A DNA stretch of 64,000 nucleotides from Actinomycetes bacterium (GCA_025360585.1 JANYBW010000059.1:1-64000), one strand, 5' to 3'. Shown: positions 1-9,156, numbered from the stretch's first letter. Made by a program: numbers and translations. Notes: generated by a model not told the origin, from the letters alone.

Positions 1-338
1 TGAACGCGAGCGTGCACACCGGAACCGCAGTGACGACGATGTACGACCCCGGCGAATACCAAGGAATGTTGAGCGCGGCAACGAAGTTGGGATGGACCCC
101 CGAACAATTGCAACATGATTCCGTACTGATCTGGCAGTTCATCTACGCCCTTTCGGGTATCACAACGCCGACTCCAATTAGTCCGCCAGTTCCGGGCAGC
201 GTCGCGGTTACCTCAGTGTTCACAAGCGCGGAGATGACACCGCTCAATCTCCTCAACGCGCAATGGGTGTTGCCATCGACGCACACCCAGCGAGTCGCAA
301 CGAATATCACCGTCTTTGTTGTCGGGCTCTCGGGCTGA
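1..338 (+). CDS. C-terminal part of a protein with two 43-residue repeats (5' end outside window)
   Basis: The reading frame is open from the first bases of the window to the TGA at 336-338, so this is probably the end of a longer protein. Counting from the GTG at 12, residues 7-49 and 66-108 align without gaps: both start VT(T/S), carry an E at the ninth position and end with a hydrophobic stretch closing on LSG. A Pro/Thr linker (residues 50-65) joins them. I do not recognise the family and assign no function. It could also be a complete 108-residue protein starting at the GTG, but no clear ribosome binding site is visible. Confidence 0.55.
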   Translation, partial: NASVHTGTAVTTMYDPGEYQGMLSAATKLGWTPEQLQHDSVLIWQFIYALSGITTPTPISPPVPGSVAVTSVFTSAEMTPLNLLNAQWVLPSTHTQRVATNITVFVVGLSG

Positions 339-350
339 ATCGATGGCTCT

Positions 351-380
351 GGTTTGCCGGTAGTGCTTTACCGGCAAACC
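351..380. terminator. Bidirectional hairpin between converging genes
   Basis: A perfect 12-bp inverted repeat (GGTTTGCCGGTA at 351-362, its complement at 369-380) encloses a 6-nt loop. It lies exactly between the stop of the rightward gene (338) and the stop of the leftward gene (383), the expected place for a shared terminator. No long T-tract follows on either strand. Confidence 0.7.
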
Positions 381-382
381 GG

Positions 383-1237
383 TCATTGCTTTGGGTTGAC
401 GCGCTCGCCGAAGTTCTCGAGGAACGGCTCCAAGCCACCAAAACGCACGACCCGGAATTCCTCTGCTGCAATGATTCCGTAATGTTTGCCGATACTTTGG
501 CTCGATCGGGTGAGGAGCATCGCGACGAGATCGTGGAGATCGCCATCTTGTGCTGAATCCAGCATCGGGATCCTCCAGCCGCCCGTGCGCGCCTGGAGTC
601 GTAGCTGGTTTACGAAATTTCGGAGCATGAGGTCGTGGCACGCCGCCGCCGCAATTTTTCGTGACAGCGTCTGCGCGATGTCGACGACATCGGTGACTTC
701 AACGATCCGGCGCGCGAAATACCAACGCTCGAACGCCCCGTGCACCTCAAGGCCATCGGCGAGATGTTCCGGATGGTGCTTATCGAACTGCGCCGTCCAG
801 AATGCTTCATCGACGGCGGCCGCGGTTTTGATGTGATCCTGATTGTCTTCGTGGAACATGCCAAACGGATCGAACGTCACGAGTGCGTACGGTTTGTGAT
901 TGCGGATCAAACGCACGAATCGTTCTCGGAGCTGGAGTTCGCTCGCGTCGCCCAACGTGTCGGTCGGGTACCCGAGCTCCACGATTTCTGTAACGCCGAG
1001 GATGGTCATGGCCGTGTTGAATTGGGTTGTATTGACCGCGATCGTGGTGACTTCATCGACGCCAACTGAATCCCAACGGTCGTCGGTGACTCGCACAACG
1101 ACAACGCGCCAATCGGCATCGGCCCATCGCGCGATCGTGCCGCCAAGAAACAGGGTGGCATCGTCGGCGTGTGCAGTGATGACGAGCACGCAACGGCCCT
1201 CGCCGGGTGCTATCTGAGTTACCGTCGCCGTGCTCAT
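383..1237 (-). CDS. PIG-L (LmbE-like) family deacetylase
   Basis: 284 residues, normal for the PIG-L family of zinc-dependent N-acetylglucosaminyl deacetylases (MshB, BshB, LmbE type). The family AHPDD motif is present as AHADD at residues 22-26 behind a hydrophobic strand, giving the zinc ligands His23 and Asp26. A downstream HEDNQDH segment can supply the distal His. The Pro in the motif is replaced by Ala, a tolerated change. The start lies 3 nt after the stop of the SRPBCC gene, so the two form an operon. The substrate cannot be told; an amide-linked small molecule is typical of the family. Confidence 0.8.
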   Translation of the reverse strand: MSTATVTQIAPGEGRCVLVITAHADDATLFLGGTIARWADADWRVVVVRVTDDRWDSVGVDEVTTIAVNTTQFNTAMTILGVTEIVELGYPTDTLGDASELQLRERFVRLIRNHKPYALVTFDPFGMFHEDNQDHIKTAAAVDEAFWTAQFDKHHPEHLADGLEVHGAFERWYFARRIVEVTDVVDIAQTLSRKIAAAACHDLMLRNFVNQLRLQARTGGWRIPMLDSAQDGDLHDLVAMLLTRSSQSIGKHYGIIAAEEFRVVRFGGLEPFLENFGERVNPKQ

Positions 1238-1240
1238 GGC

Positions 1241-1678
1241 CTACGCCAGCGACTCCGCGTGGCGAGCCATGCGCTTTGCGGTATCAGTGATGAACCGCCG
1301 TAAGAACCAAGCAAAGAATCCGGAAGCGAGTCGTGGCCGCGCGTGATCGAAACGAGATTGCCAACGAACGGTCGTGATGCCATCGGCAAAAGTGAGGTGC
1401 ACATCGGCACGGTACCCAACGACAGGCAACCCCGATAGCAGTGTGTACGCCTGGTGGGTTGGGGCATCGGACACGACGACCTCTTCGCGGCTGATCATCG
1501 GTGGGTTTCCGAATGCGCGAATCGATCCGACACCATCGTCGTGACCGTCGCCGAGCTTTTCAAGTGAGGCCTTTTTGAAACGACCCCATTCGTTCCACTT
1601 GCGCGCATCGGTTACGACGCCCCACACGATCTCGATCGGTGCTTTGACAGTCTGGACGACTTCCCATTCGTAGGCCAT
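1241..1678 (-). CDS. SRPBCC (START/Bet v1-like) domain protein
   Basis: 145 residues, the size of one SRPBCC domain. The N-terminus (hydrophobic strand, then APIEIVWGVVTDARKWNEW) is the usual opening of the polyketide-cyclase/lipid-transport group, and a C-terminal amphipathic helix (residues ~115-145) closes the pocket. Such proteins bind hydrophobic ligands or act as cyclases or aromatases. It is first in a two-gene operon with the PIG-L deacetylase and diverges from the alcohol dehydrogenase gene at 1733, with 54 bp between starts. Confidence 0.75.
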   Translation of the reverse strand: MAYEWEVVQTVKAPIEIVWGVVTDARKWNEWGRFKKASLEKLGDGHDDGVGSIRAFGNPPMISREEVVVSDAPTHQAYTLLSGLPVVGYRADVHLTFADGITTVRWQSRFDHARPRLASGFFAWFLRRFITDTAKRMARHAESLA

Positions 1679-1732
1679 ATTCGTGAGCGTACGCGGTTGA
1701 GCCGCTGGTGGCGAGGTCGATAAGGTGCCACT

Positions 1733-2830
1733 ATGCGTGCTGCCTTACTCGAAGCTTCGAATAGCCCGATTGTGATTGTCGACGACATCGACATCGCCAG
1801 CCCAGGGGTTGGTGAAGTGCTGATCAAGGTCTTGTATTGCGGGGTGTGTCATAGCGATTTTTCCAATGTCAACGGCACCTTCCCGATTCCTGGGCCGATG
1901 GTGTTGGGCCATGAAGCAGCGGGGGAAATCGCGGAGCTTGGTCCGGGTGTCGTGGGTTTGAAGGTTGGTGATCGAGTTGTGTTGTCACCGATTGCCGCGT
2001 GTGGATCTTGCTACGGATGCGTGCGCGGTGAGTTCGGTACCTGCGTGAACGCGTCATCGATTTCCACCGGGACCTTTGTGAACGGTTCGACCGGATTGTC
2101 GCGCCATGGCGCCACGATCTTTCGTGGGCTCGCCGTCGGGGCCTTTGGTGAGTACGCGTTGCTCGACGCCGACGGTGTGATCAAAGTTGACGATGACGTT
2201 CCACTCGACGTTGCCTGTGTGATCGGCTGCTCGGTACAAACCGGTGTGGGCGCGGTGCTTAATGCCGCGAAGGTCGAAGAAGGCGCGACCGTCTTGGTCA
2301 TGGGTCTTGGTGGCGTCGGAATTTCGATTGTGCAGGGCGCGCGGCTCGCTGGCGCCGCGCGCATCATCGTCAGCGACCCAAATAGTGCGCGCCGCGACGT
2401 TGCGCAACACTTCGGCGCGACGGATGCAATCGATCCAACGAACGACGATGTCATGGCGCGCGTCATGGGGATTACCGGAGTTGGAGTTGACTACGCGTTC
2501 GACGCAGTTGGTTCCTCGGCGTTAGTGGAGACAGGAATGTGGGCCACGCGTCCGGGTGGCACGACCGTCATGGTCGGTGCTGCACCTATTGATCAAATGG
2601 CCCAAATACCGGTGACATTGTTCATGGTCACCGAACGCAAACTCATGGGGACGCTGCTTGGCGGTTGCAATAGCAAACGAGAGGTTCCGCGCCTGCTCAA
2701 TCTTTGGCGCACGGGCCGTCTGGATCTTGAGGGCATGATCACGGCCCGCCGTCCGCTCACAGAAGTCAACGAAGCCTTCGCCGATATGCATGCCGGGATC
2801 GGCTTGCGGACGGTGTTGGAAATCACCTAG
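1733..2830 (+). CDS. Zinc-dependent alcohol dehydrogenase (MDR superfamily)
   Basis: 365 residues, the standard length. Catalytic zinc ligands Cys39 (GVCHSD), His60-Glu61 (GHE) and Cys166 are present. The structural zinc lobe is intact with Cys90, Cys93, Cys96 and Cys104. The Rossmann motif GLGGVG is at 191-196 and an Asp (215) at the end of the second strand favours NAD over NADP. The sequence resembles the long-chain and class III-like bacterial dehydrogenases. It heads a plus-strand run of catabolic genes; the next start is 18 nt away behind a GGAG box. Likely oxidises an alcohol intermediate; substrate unknown. Confidence 0.85.
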   Translation: MRAALLEASNSPIVIVDDIDIASPGVGEVLIKVLYCGVCHSDFSNVNGTFPIPGPMVLGHEAAGEIAELGPGVVGLKVGDRVVLSPIAACGSCYGCVRGEFGTCVNASSISTGTFVNGSTGLSRHGATIFRGLAVGAFGEYALLDADGVIKVDDDVPLDVACVIGCSVQTGVGAVLNAAKVEEGATVLVMGLGGVGISIVQGARLAGAARIIVSDPNSARRDVAQHFGATDAIDPTNDDVMARVMGITGVGVDYAFDAVGSSALVETGMWATRPGGTTVMVGAAPIDQMAQIPVTLFMVTERKLMGTLLGGCNSKREVPRLLNLWRTGRLDLEGMITARRPLTEVNEAFADMHAGIGLRTVLEIT

Positions 2831-2848
2831 CCCTACAAGGGAGCAGCA

Positions 2849-4039
2849 ATGTCGACTCGCTACACGATCATTTCCGCCGATGGTCACGCCGGCGCCAACA
2901 TGGATACCTACCGCGAATATCTCAGCAGTGAGTATCACGATGAGTTCGCGGCCTGGCGCGGCGCCTACAAAAATCCATTTCGCGATCTACAAGGTGATGG
3001 CCGAACTCGCAACTGGGATAACGAACGGCGCGTCTCGGAGCTGCAAGCCGACGGCGTAGTCGCTGAAGTCGTATTTCCTAATACGGTCCCGCCGTTTTTT
3101 CCTACTGGCGCGTTGGTCGCTCGGCCGCCGTCGGCTGAGGATTTTGCGAAACGGTGGGCCGGGCTTCAGTGTCACAATCGTTGGCTGGTCGACTTTTGCG
3201 CCGCGGTACCGAATCGCCGAGCGGGAATCGCGCAAGTGTTTCTCAACGATGTCGACGTTGCGATCCAAGAGGCGCGGTGGGCGAAAGCGAATGGTTTGAA
3301 GGGTGGAATCTTGCTGCCGACTGTGGCCGATGATTGCGATGTCGAGCCGTTGTATTCCCCTACCTACGATCCGTTGTGGCGCGTCTGCGAAGAAGAGGGC
3401 ATTGTCGTCAACCTGCATTCTGGCAGTGGCCACCCGCAGTACGGGAGCTATCCCGCTTCCGACATCATGTGGGCGATTGAAACCAGTTGGTTCGCGCACC
3501 GCCCGCTGTGGCAAATCATCTTGAGTGGTGTGTTTGAGCGTTTCCCGAACCTTACCGTCGTGATGACCGAATCGGGTATGGCCTGGGTGCCGCCGTTACT
3601 GCAACAACTCGACATGATGGCGTACCAAATGAGTTTCGGGCGCATGGGTGAACTCAACTTCTCGGAAATGACTCCGCTCGCGATGAAACCGAGTGAGTAC
3701 TTCCGGCGCAACGTGTGGCTCGGTTGCAGTTTCCCGGGCAAACGCGAAGGCGCAATGCGCAACAAGGTGGGTATCGACAAGATTATGTGGGGCAACGATT
3801 ATCCCCACCACGAAGGTACGTATCCGTTTTCGTTGGAGTCATTGCGGTTGGCATTCGCCGACGCGACAGATGCTGAGCTGCAAGCGATGCTGGGTGGCAA
3901 CGCGGCCAAGGTGTATGGCTTCGATATCGAAGCGCTACGGCCCCTGGGAGAAATCCATGGCCCAACTTTGGAACAAATCAACACGCCGCTCGATGGCATC
4001 CCCAAAGGCGCCACCAGCCCCGCGTTCTACGCGATGTGA
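2849..4039 (+). CDS. Amidohydrolase-2 family metal-dependent hydrolase or decarboxylase
   Basis: 396 residues. The Asp11-x-His13 pair (SADGHAG) opens the TIM barrel, a metal-ligand His lies in VNLHSGSGH (near residue 190), and the C-terminal Asp is in MWGNDYPHHEGTYPF. This is the pattern of the amidohydrolase-2 group (ACMSD/ring-cleavage decarboxylases and related hydrolases), which is expanded in actinobacteria that degrade steroids and aromatics. The start ATG follows AAGGGAGCAGCA at good spacing. A related but clearly different protein is encoded at 59073-60299. Confidence 0.82.
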   Translation: MSTRYTIISADGHAGANMDTYREYLSSEYHDEFAAWRGAYKNPFRDLQGDGRTRNWDNERRVSELQADGVVAEVVFPNTVPPFFPTGALVARPPSAEDFAKRWAGLQCHNRWLVDFCAAVPNRRAGIAQVFLNDVDVAIQEARWAKANGLKGGILLPTVADDCDVEPLYSPTYDPLWRVCEEEGIVVNLHSGSGHPQYGSYPASDIMWAIETSWFAHRPLWQIILSGVFERFPNLTVVMTESGMAWVPPLLQQLDMMAYQMSFGRMGELNFSEMTPLAMKPSEYFRRNVWLGCSFPGKREGAMRNKVGIDKIMWGNDYPHHEGTYPFSLESLRLAFADATDAELQAMLGGNAAKVYGFDIEALRPLGEIHGPTLEQINTPLDGIPKGATSPAFYAM

Positions 4040-4086
4040 TGGCGTGCACGGACATGATGCCGCGGGCAATCCGTTAGCGTGCGCCC

Positions 4087-4896
4087 ATGAATAGCAACAC
4101 CGTCGTACTCGATCACATCGCGCTGGCCGCGGACACTGCGTGGGACAACTTCGATCGTTACCGCGGCGATCTCGGTGGTGTGTGGTTTGGGGGGATGGAA
4201 GTTCCCGGGTTCTATTGGGGCCAGGTGCAGTTCGCCAACGGCATGGTGGTGGAGATGTTGCAACCGGCCAACGTCCATCTCGACGACTTCTTGCGCCGAT
4301 TTCTTGATCGCAGTGGCGATGGACCGCACCACCTCACGTTCAAAGTCCCCGACATCGTCGCCGCGATGGATCGAGCAACGGCTGCGGGATTTCCACCGGT
4401 TCGCAGCGACCTTTCCCAAGACTTTTGGAAAGAAGCGTTTCTTCATCCGAAACAGTGTCATGGCATCGTGGTTCAACTCGCGCAGGCGAGCCACCATCCG
4501 CGCGACGATGAGGTACAGCATCACGCGTTGCCGCCGGCGCGCGTGGCCGAATCCGCAACGTTCGATCGCATTGTGCATCTCGTCGCCGATCTCCAAGCTG
4601 CGTTGATGTTGTACCGCGATGTGTTGCAGGGAACGGTTGTTGCGCAAGATTCGGAACCCGACGGCTCCGCGTTCTGCGAGCTGAAGTGGCCCGGTCCTGG
4701 CCGATTGTTGTTGCGCCAGCCAGCAGATCTCGCTGAGCGGGCATGGCTTGGAGACCGCACTGGTCGAACGCATCATCTTGAGTTCGCGATTGCCAACCCG
4801 CACACGATTCGCGATGCCAAGCGGCTCGTGAGCGGTTGGTGGGAAATCGCGCCGGAATCGAATCACGGTGTACGGCTGCGAATTAAAGAAGCCTAA
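4087..4896 (+). CDS. Two-domain VOC (glyoxalase/dioxygenase fold) protein
   Basis: 269 residues made of two vicinal-oxygen-chelate modules. Module one begins VVLDHIALA and includes the GDGPHHLTFKVPD strand; module two starts near FDRIVHLVADLQAAL and ends with HHLEFAIANP. The histidines at the starts and ends of the modules fit metal ligands of glyoxalase-I-like or ring-cleaving enzymes. The TAA overlaps the ATG of the next gene by one base (TAATG), so the genes are translationally coupled. Exact reaction unknown. Confidence 0.75.
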   Translation: MNSNTVVLDHIALAADTAWDNFDRYRGDLGGVWFGGMEVPGFYWGQVQFANGMVVEMLQPANVHLDDFLRRFLDRSGDGPHHLTFKVPDIVAAMDRATAAGFPPVRSDLSQDFWKEAFLHPKQCHGIVVQLAQASHHPRDDEVQHHALPPARVAESATFDRIVHLVADLQAALMLYRDVLQGTVVAQDSEPDGSAFCELKWPGPGRLLLRQPADLAERAWLGDRTGRTHHLEFAIANPHTIRDAKRLVSGWWEIAPESNHGVRLRIKEA

Positions 4897-5675
4897 TGAA
4901 ATCAAGGTATTTGCTGCTGCCGCCGAGCGAAGGTAAGGCTATCGGCGGCCGCGGGAAATGGGATCCGTATTCGGGTCGATTCGGCGCGACGCTCGGCGGC
5001 GCGCGCATTGAGATTGCCGAGCGGCTCCAAAAATTTGTACGCAACGCCACCGTCACGGAACTTGAGAAGTTCTTCGGGGTGCGAGGTGATCACCTCGACC
5101 GAGCGGTGGGCTCCGCCGAGGGTGGCTTTGTCGGAGCACGCGCACTCCCGGCTCGTGAACGATATAGCGGCGTAGTGTTTGGTCACTTCGAAATGACAAC
5201 GCTGCCTGCTGACGCGCGTCGCTGGTGCACAACCAGGGTCGTGATTGTCTCGGGGCTGCTCGGACTGGTTGCAGCTGGTGATCCTGTTCCCGACTATCGG
5301 CTCAAGATGGGTGCTCGGTTACCCGAGATTGGCGGCATCGCGCAGTGGTGGAAGCCACGGATCACTGCCGCGGCCGAAGCCCAGTTCGGCAACTCGTTGG
5401 TCGTCGATTTGTTGCCCAACGAACATCGCGCTGCGATCGACGGGCACCTCGGAGCGCACAAGGTTGTGCGCGTTGAGTTTGTTGCGGCTAACGGCGCGAG
5501 CGCGGCGGGTCACGCTGCTAAAGCCGCAAAGGGATTGGTCGCTCGTCGGCTGGTGATGCGACGCGATGAGACGCTCGCGGCGAGCGTGCATGGATTCGAA
5601 GGCGCAGGTTTCATGTTTCGTTCCATCGCCACCAGCAAGACCCGCGACGTTGTCGAGATCGCGGTGGCGTCATGA
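4896..5675 (+). CDS. yaaA: YaaA/DUF328 family peroxide-stress protein
   Basis: 259 residues, the usual YaaA length. The N-terminal LLPPSEGK signature at residues 7-14 identifies the family, which in E. coli lowers intracellular iron during hydrogen peroxide stress and binds DNA. Conserved family segments follow (ARERYSGVVFG, WWKPRI, VDLLPNEH). It sits inside a catabolic operon, sharing one base with the gene before and four (ATGA) with the gene after. Oxidative enzymes nearby could explain the linkage, but that is inference. Confidence 0.85.
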   Translation: MKSRYLLLPPSEGKAIGGRGKWDPYSGRFGATLGGARIEIAERLQKFVRNATVTELEKFFGVRGDHLDRAVGSAEGGFVGARALPARERYSGVVFGHFEMTTLPADARRWCTTRVVIVSGLLGLVAAGDPVPDYRLKMGARLPEIGGIAQWWKPRITAAAEAQFGNSLVVDLLPNEHRAAIDGHLGAHKVVRVEFVAANGASAAGHAAKAAKGLVARRLVMRRDETLAASVHGFEGAGFMFRSIATSKTRDVVEIAVAS

Positions 5676-6793
5676 ATGCCAAGCGCGTGTTGGTCGTCGG
5701 CGGGACGGGGCCAACTGGAATCCCAATCGTTCGCGGCCTCGTGGAGCGCGGCCATCGTGTTGCGATTGCGCACCGCGGCACGCACGAGAGCGCTGATACT
5801 CCGTCGATCGTTGAACACGTGCACTGCGATCCGTTTGATGAAAACTCGTTTCGCGATGGCATCGCATCGGCGGGTGAGTTCGATCTCGCGGTAGTCATGT
5901 ATGGCCGTTTGCGCATGATCGCATCGCAACTTTCGGGCAAGGTCGAGCAGTTCATTTCGGTGGGCGGTGTGCCCGCGTATCGCGGGTGGATGAATCCATT
6001 TTTGCACATGCCGTACGGTCTCCCGGTTCCCACGAGTGAAGATGCACCGACGAGTGCAACTCCTGATGAAGACGATAAGGGTTACCGAATCGTTCGCACA
6101 GAACAGGCCGTGTTTTTGCACCACCCCAACGCTGCACACTTTCGCTATCCCTACGTTTATGGCCCTTTGCAACTCGCACCGCGGGAGTGGAGTGTGGTGC
6201 GCCGAATTCTTGATGGTCGTCGACGAATCATTGTGGCGGACGATGGGCTCACGTTGCATCACCACGGTTACACCGAAAACTTGGCGCACGCACTGCTGCT
6301 TGCCGTGGATCAGCCTGAAGCTGGCGCGGGGACGCTGTTCAACTGTGGCGACGAGGAAGTGCTCACGATTCGACAGGTCATCGAGATTGTGGCCACCGCG
6401 TTGGATCACGACCTTGAAATTGTGTCGATGCCCTATTCGTTGGCGGTTCCGGCGCGCCCAATGCTGACCCAACCCGCAACCACGCATCGCGTTCTCGACC
6501 TCAGCTGCCTTCGTAGCAAACTTGGGTATCGCGATCTTGTTCCGGCGCGCCTTGCTGTTGCGCGCACCGCGCGTTGGCTATGTGATCATCCGTGTGAGCG
6601 GGGCGGAACTGAAGAGATGGTCTTAACTGATCCCTTCGACTACGCCAATGAAGATCGCCTGATTGATGCGTGGCAAGAACGCCTGCAATCGATGCCCAAT
6701 ATCGCGTTTGAGCCCGCACCCGCATTTGGGCTGGCCTATTCAGGGCCGGGTGGTCGGCCCCGAAGCAATCAACAGTTTGAGGAGACATCATGA
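5672..6793 (+). CDS. NAD-dependent epimerase/dehydratase (extended SDR)
   Basis: 373 residues. The N-terminal nucleotide-binding motif VVGGTGPTGIPI (residues 8-19) is of the atypical/extended SDR kind. The classical YxxxK pair is not obvious; the nearest segment is FRYPYVYGP. The final ~70 residues are a low-conservation tail. The ATG overlaps the yaaA stop in ATGA and its own stop overlaps the next start in ATGA. Function is likely redox or isomerisation of a sugar-like or acyl intermediate; the product cannot be named. Confidence 0.75.
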   Translation: MNAKRVLVVGGTGPTGIPIVRGLVERGHRVAIAHRGTHESADTPSIVEHVHCDPFDENSFRDGIASAGEFDLAVVMYGRLRMIASQLSGKVEQFISVGGVPAYRGWMNPFLHMPYGLPVPTSEDAPTSATPDEDDKGYRIVRTEQAVFLHHPNAAHFRYPYVYGPLQLAPREWSVVRRILDGRRRIIVADDGLTLHHHGYTENLAHALLLAVDQPEAGAGTLFNCGDEEVLTIRQVIEIVATALDHDLEIVSMPYSLAVPARPMLTQPATTHRVLDLSCLRSKLGYRDLVPARLAVARTARWLCDHPCERGGTEEMVLTDPFDYANEDRLIDAWQERLQSMPNIAFEPAPAFGLAYSGPGGRPRSNQQFEETS

Positions 6794-8010
6794 CGGAGCT
6801 GATGCAATTCAGCGCGCAACCGCCGGAATCAGGGACCCAGGGCCCGATGCGCGGCATCAAGATCGTCGAGCTCTCCACTGCGCTCGCGGGCCCGTGGGCC
6901 ACTGCGATCCTCGCGGACCAAGGCGCAGAAGTCATCAAAGTAGAACGGCCAGGGATCGGTGATATCGCGCGATACATCGGAGTTTCCGTGAACGGCATGA
7001 GTGCGCTTTTTCAGATGTGCAATCGAGGCAAACGTTCGATCGCCATCGATGTGCATACGCCCGAGGGTCGCGACACGGTTCGCGAACTTGCACGCGACGC
7101 GGACGTCTTCATGCAGAACTACCGACCGGGTGTCGTGGAGCGGCTCGGCCTTGGCTATGACGATCTCAGTGCGATCAATCCAGATTTGATTTATGCCTCG
7201 GTGTCGGGCTTTGGTCCGGTCGGACCGTATGCAAAAAAGGGCGCTTACGACACGGTTATTCAAGCCTACGCCGGCTTCGGGCATAACCAACGCGATCTCG
7301 CGACGGGTGTACCGCGGTTCTTACAACAAACCGCTGCCGACAAGACCACCGCGCTCACGGCATCACAAGCGATTACCGCTGCGCTCTTCGCTCGTGAGCG
7401 CGGCGCCGGAGGCCAACACATCAACATCGCGATGCTCGATGCAGTCGCGGCGTTTCTTTGGGCGGATTCTGCGGGCAATGAAGTTCTGCTCGACGCGGAC
7501 GGTTCCCTGCCGTCGAGTTTCGTGCAAGGCCTTTCGCCGCTGGTGTTCACCGACGGTTATGCAGTCGCGACGCCGACGAGCGATGCCGATTACTTCGGAA
7601 TGTGTCGGGCGTTCGATGTGGAAGGCCTCGACGATCCGCGCATCGCGACGATCTCGTTGCGTTATCAAAACGCTGATGTGTCTTTGCCGAAGCTGTTGAC
7701 GTGTTATGAACGCGCCGCGACGATGACGGTGGCCGAAGGCATGCAACGGTTGGAGCGCGAAAACGTTCCGTGCGGCGTTGTCTTGTCGCCCGCAGAACTC
7801 GTGCACGATACGCACGCGATCGCGACGGGTTTGTTTGAAGAATCAGTGCATCCGATGGCGGGGCGACTTCGCCAAAATCGACCGGCAGCACAATTCAGCC
7901 GAACCGCTTCGCGAACGGGCGCACCGGCACCGGGCCTCGGCGAACACACTGAAGTGATCCTGGCCGAGCTGCGCGATCGCATTGAGTTCGAGGGTCTAGA
8001 TCGACGCTGA
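6790..8010 (+). CDS. CaiB/BaiF (family III) CoA-transferase
   Basis: 406 residues, the family length. The N-terminal GIKIVELSTALAGPWATAILADQGAEVIKVE is diagnostic, and a candidate nucleophilic Asp lies in the AADKTTALTASQAI segment (near residue 180). These enzymes move CoA between an acyl-CoA donor and a free acid. A second, distinct family III enzyme is encoded at 11685-12896. The gene is last of the tightly overlapping run; the following 50 nt contain no strong hairpin. Confidence 0.9.
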   Translation: MTELMQFSAQPPESGTQGPMRGIKIVELSTALAGPWATAILADQGAEVIKVERPGIGDIARYIGVSVNGMSALFQMCNRGKRSIAIDVHTPEGRDTVRELARDADVFMQNYRPGVVERLGLGYDDLSAINPDLIYASVSGFGPVGPYAKKGAYDTVIQAYAGFGHNQRDLATGVPRFLQQTAADKTTALTASQAITAALFARERGAGGQHINIAMLDAVAAFLWADSAGNEVLLDADGSLPSSFVQGLSPLVFTDGYAVATPTSDADYFGMCRAFDVEGLDDPRIATISLRYQNADVSLPKLLTCYERAATMTVAEGMQRLERENVPCGVVLSPAELVHDTHAIATGLFEESVHPMAGRLRQNRPAAQFSRTASRTGAPAPGLGEHTEVILAELRDRIEFEGLDRR

Positions 8011-8059
8011 GCGTCCGGCGTGCCGGGCAACACATGGACGGACCTGTCAGACTGTTGAA

Positions 8060-8269
8060 ATGAAGAAGTTCATCGGGTCTGCGCCGAGCGATCCCAAAAT
8101 TGCCGTTGTGGCCAGCACGGTGACGCTCGCGGGGAAGTCGTTCGATGTGCTCGACGCCTCTGACTCGATCCTCTTGCACGCCCCGTTGGTGAAAAAAACC
8201 AAGCCGGCCCCGAGCGAACCCGCGCTTGACTACACCGTCAATACGCTGTTGTTGCACGCGATTCTCTAG
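8060..8269 (+). CDS. Small hypothetical protein (69 aa)
   Basis: A 69-codon frame starts with MKKF and ends in a TAG that shares one base with the GTG of the methyltransferase gene (TAGTG). The linkage and Lys-rich start favour a real gene. Against it: no good ribosome binding site before the ATG and no family I recognise. It has no membrane segment or motif. It may instead be the untranslated leader of the downstream gene. Confidence 0.4.
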   Translation: MKKFIGSAPSDPKIAVVASTVTLAGKSFDVLDASDSILLHAPLVKKTKPAPSEPALDYTVNTLLLHAIL

Positions 8270-9156
8270 TGGAGCCTCCGTCCCAGGCACCATTTCAACC
8301 TCAATCCGAAGGGAGAGCTTCCGGTTGGGCGTGCCCGGTTTGCGCGACGGAGTTGTACCTGGAACCGACCGCGTTGCGATGTATTGGCGGGCACCACTTT
8401 GACATCGCGAAACAAGGGTACGTGAATCTGCTACTAGCGCAGCAGCGCAAGTCGCACAATCCTGGATACAACAAAGCGATGATTGCTGCTCGCCGCGACT
8501 TCTTCGATGCTGGTCATTATGAGCCACTTGCGGACGCGCTCGCGCGTGTGGTGCTCGATGCGCTGCCCCCGCGTGATGATCATGTCGTACTCGACGCTGG
8601 TTGCGGCGAGGGTTACTACCTCCGTCGGCTCCGTGACATCGCGGTGACCGCAGCGGATTCCGGTCTCGCTCGTTATGGCGTCGACGTTTCGAAACACGGT
8701 GTAAGCGTTGCGGCCAAACGGGATCCCGCTGGTCGCTATGCCGTAGCGAGTAGTCACGTGTTACCGGTCCCGCCCGCCGCGCTCGACGTTGTCATCACCC
8801 ACTTTTCGCCAATATTTGCTGAGGCTTTTCGACGTTCGCTTCGACCAGGTGGATTTGTCATCGTTGGGGCACCGGGCCCCGGTCACCTGTTTGCATTGAA
8901 ACAAATGGTGTACGAAAATCCGCAACGACACGATGATCCAAACGAGGAACTCGCGGGTCGCGGATTCGTTCGCGTCGACTCGCACCGGGTGCGTTATGGC
9001 CTTCAGGTTCGCAACGCGCGTGACGTTGCGAACCTGTTGGCGATGACTCCGTTGTACTGGTCCGCATCGCCAGCGGCACAAGCGCGACTGAGTGCGTATT
9101 CGGAACTCGATACGGAAGTGGATGTGGTGATCAACGTGTATCGGGTTGCGGAGTGA
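8269..9156 (+). CDS. RlmA-like 23S rRNA (guanine-N1)-methyltransferase
   Basis: 295 residues. An N-terminal zinc finger (Cys22, Cys25, Cys38 and His42/43, followed by FDIAKQGYVNLL) and a class I SAM-binding motif VLDAGCGEGYYL (near 105-116) are the signature of RlmA(I)/RlmA(II), which methylate G745/G748 of 23S rRNA; RlmA(II) homologues influence macrolide or tylosin resistance. GTG is taken as start because it overlaps the preceding stop and keeps the zinc finger complete. It is unrelated in function to the catabolic genes around it. Confidence 0.85.
   Translation: MEPPSQAPFQPQSEGRASGWACPVCATELYLEPTALRCIGGHHFDIAKQGYVNLLLAQQRKSHNPGYNKAMIAARRDFFDAGHYEPLADALARVVLDALPPRDDHVVLDAGCGEGYYLRRLRDIAVTAADSGLARYGVDVSKHGVSVAAKRDPAGRYAVASSHVLPVPPAALDVVITHFSPIFAEAFRRSLRPGGFVIVGAPGPGHLFALKQMVYENPQRHDDPNEELAGRGFVRVDSHRVRYGLQVRNARDVANLLAMTPLYWSASPAAQARLSAYSELDTEVDVVINVYRVAE

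Noticed and set aside
4027-4905. 292-codon minus-strand frame opposite the VOC gene
   Set aside because: Arg/His-rich composition without motifs, lying fully opposite a coupled gene with clear VOC features.
5510-6487. 325-codon minus-strand frame opposite yaaA and the epimerase
   Set aside because: Shadow of high-GC coding sequence; the plus strand has family motifs and overlapping starts and stops.
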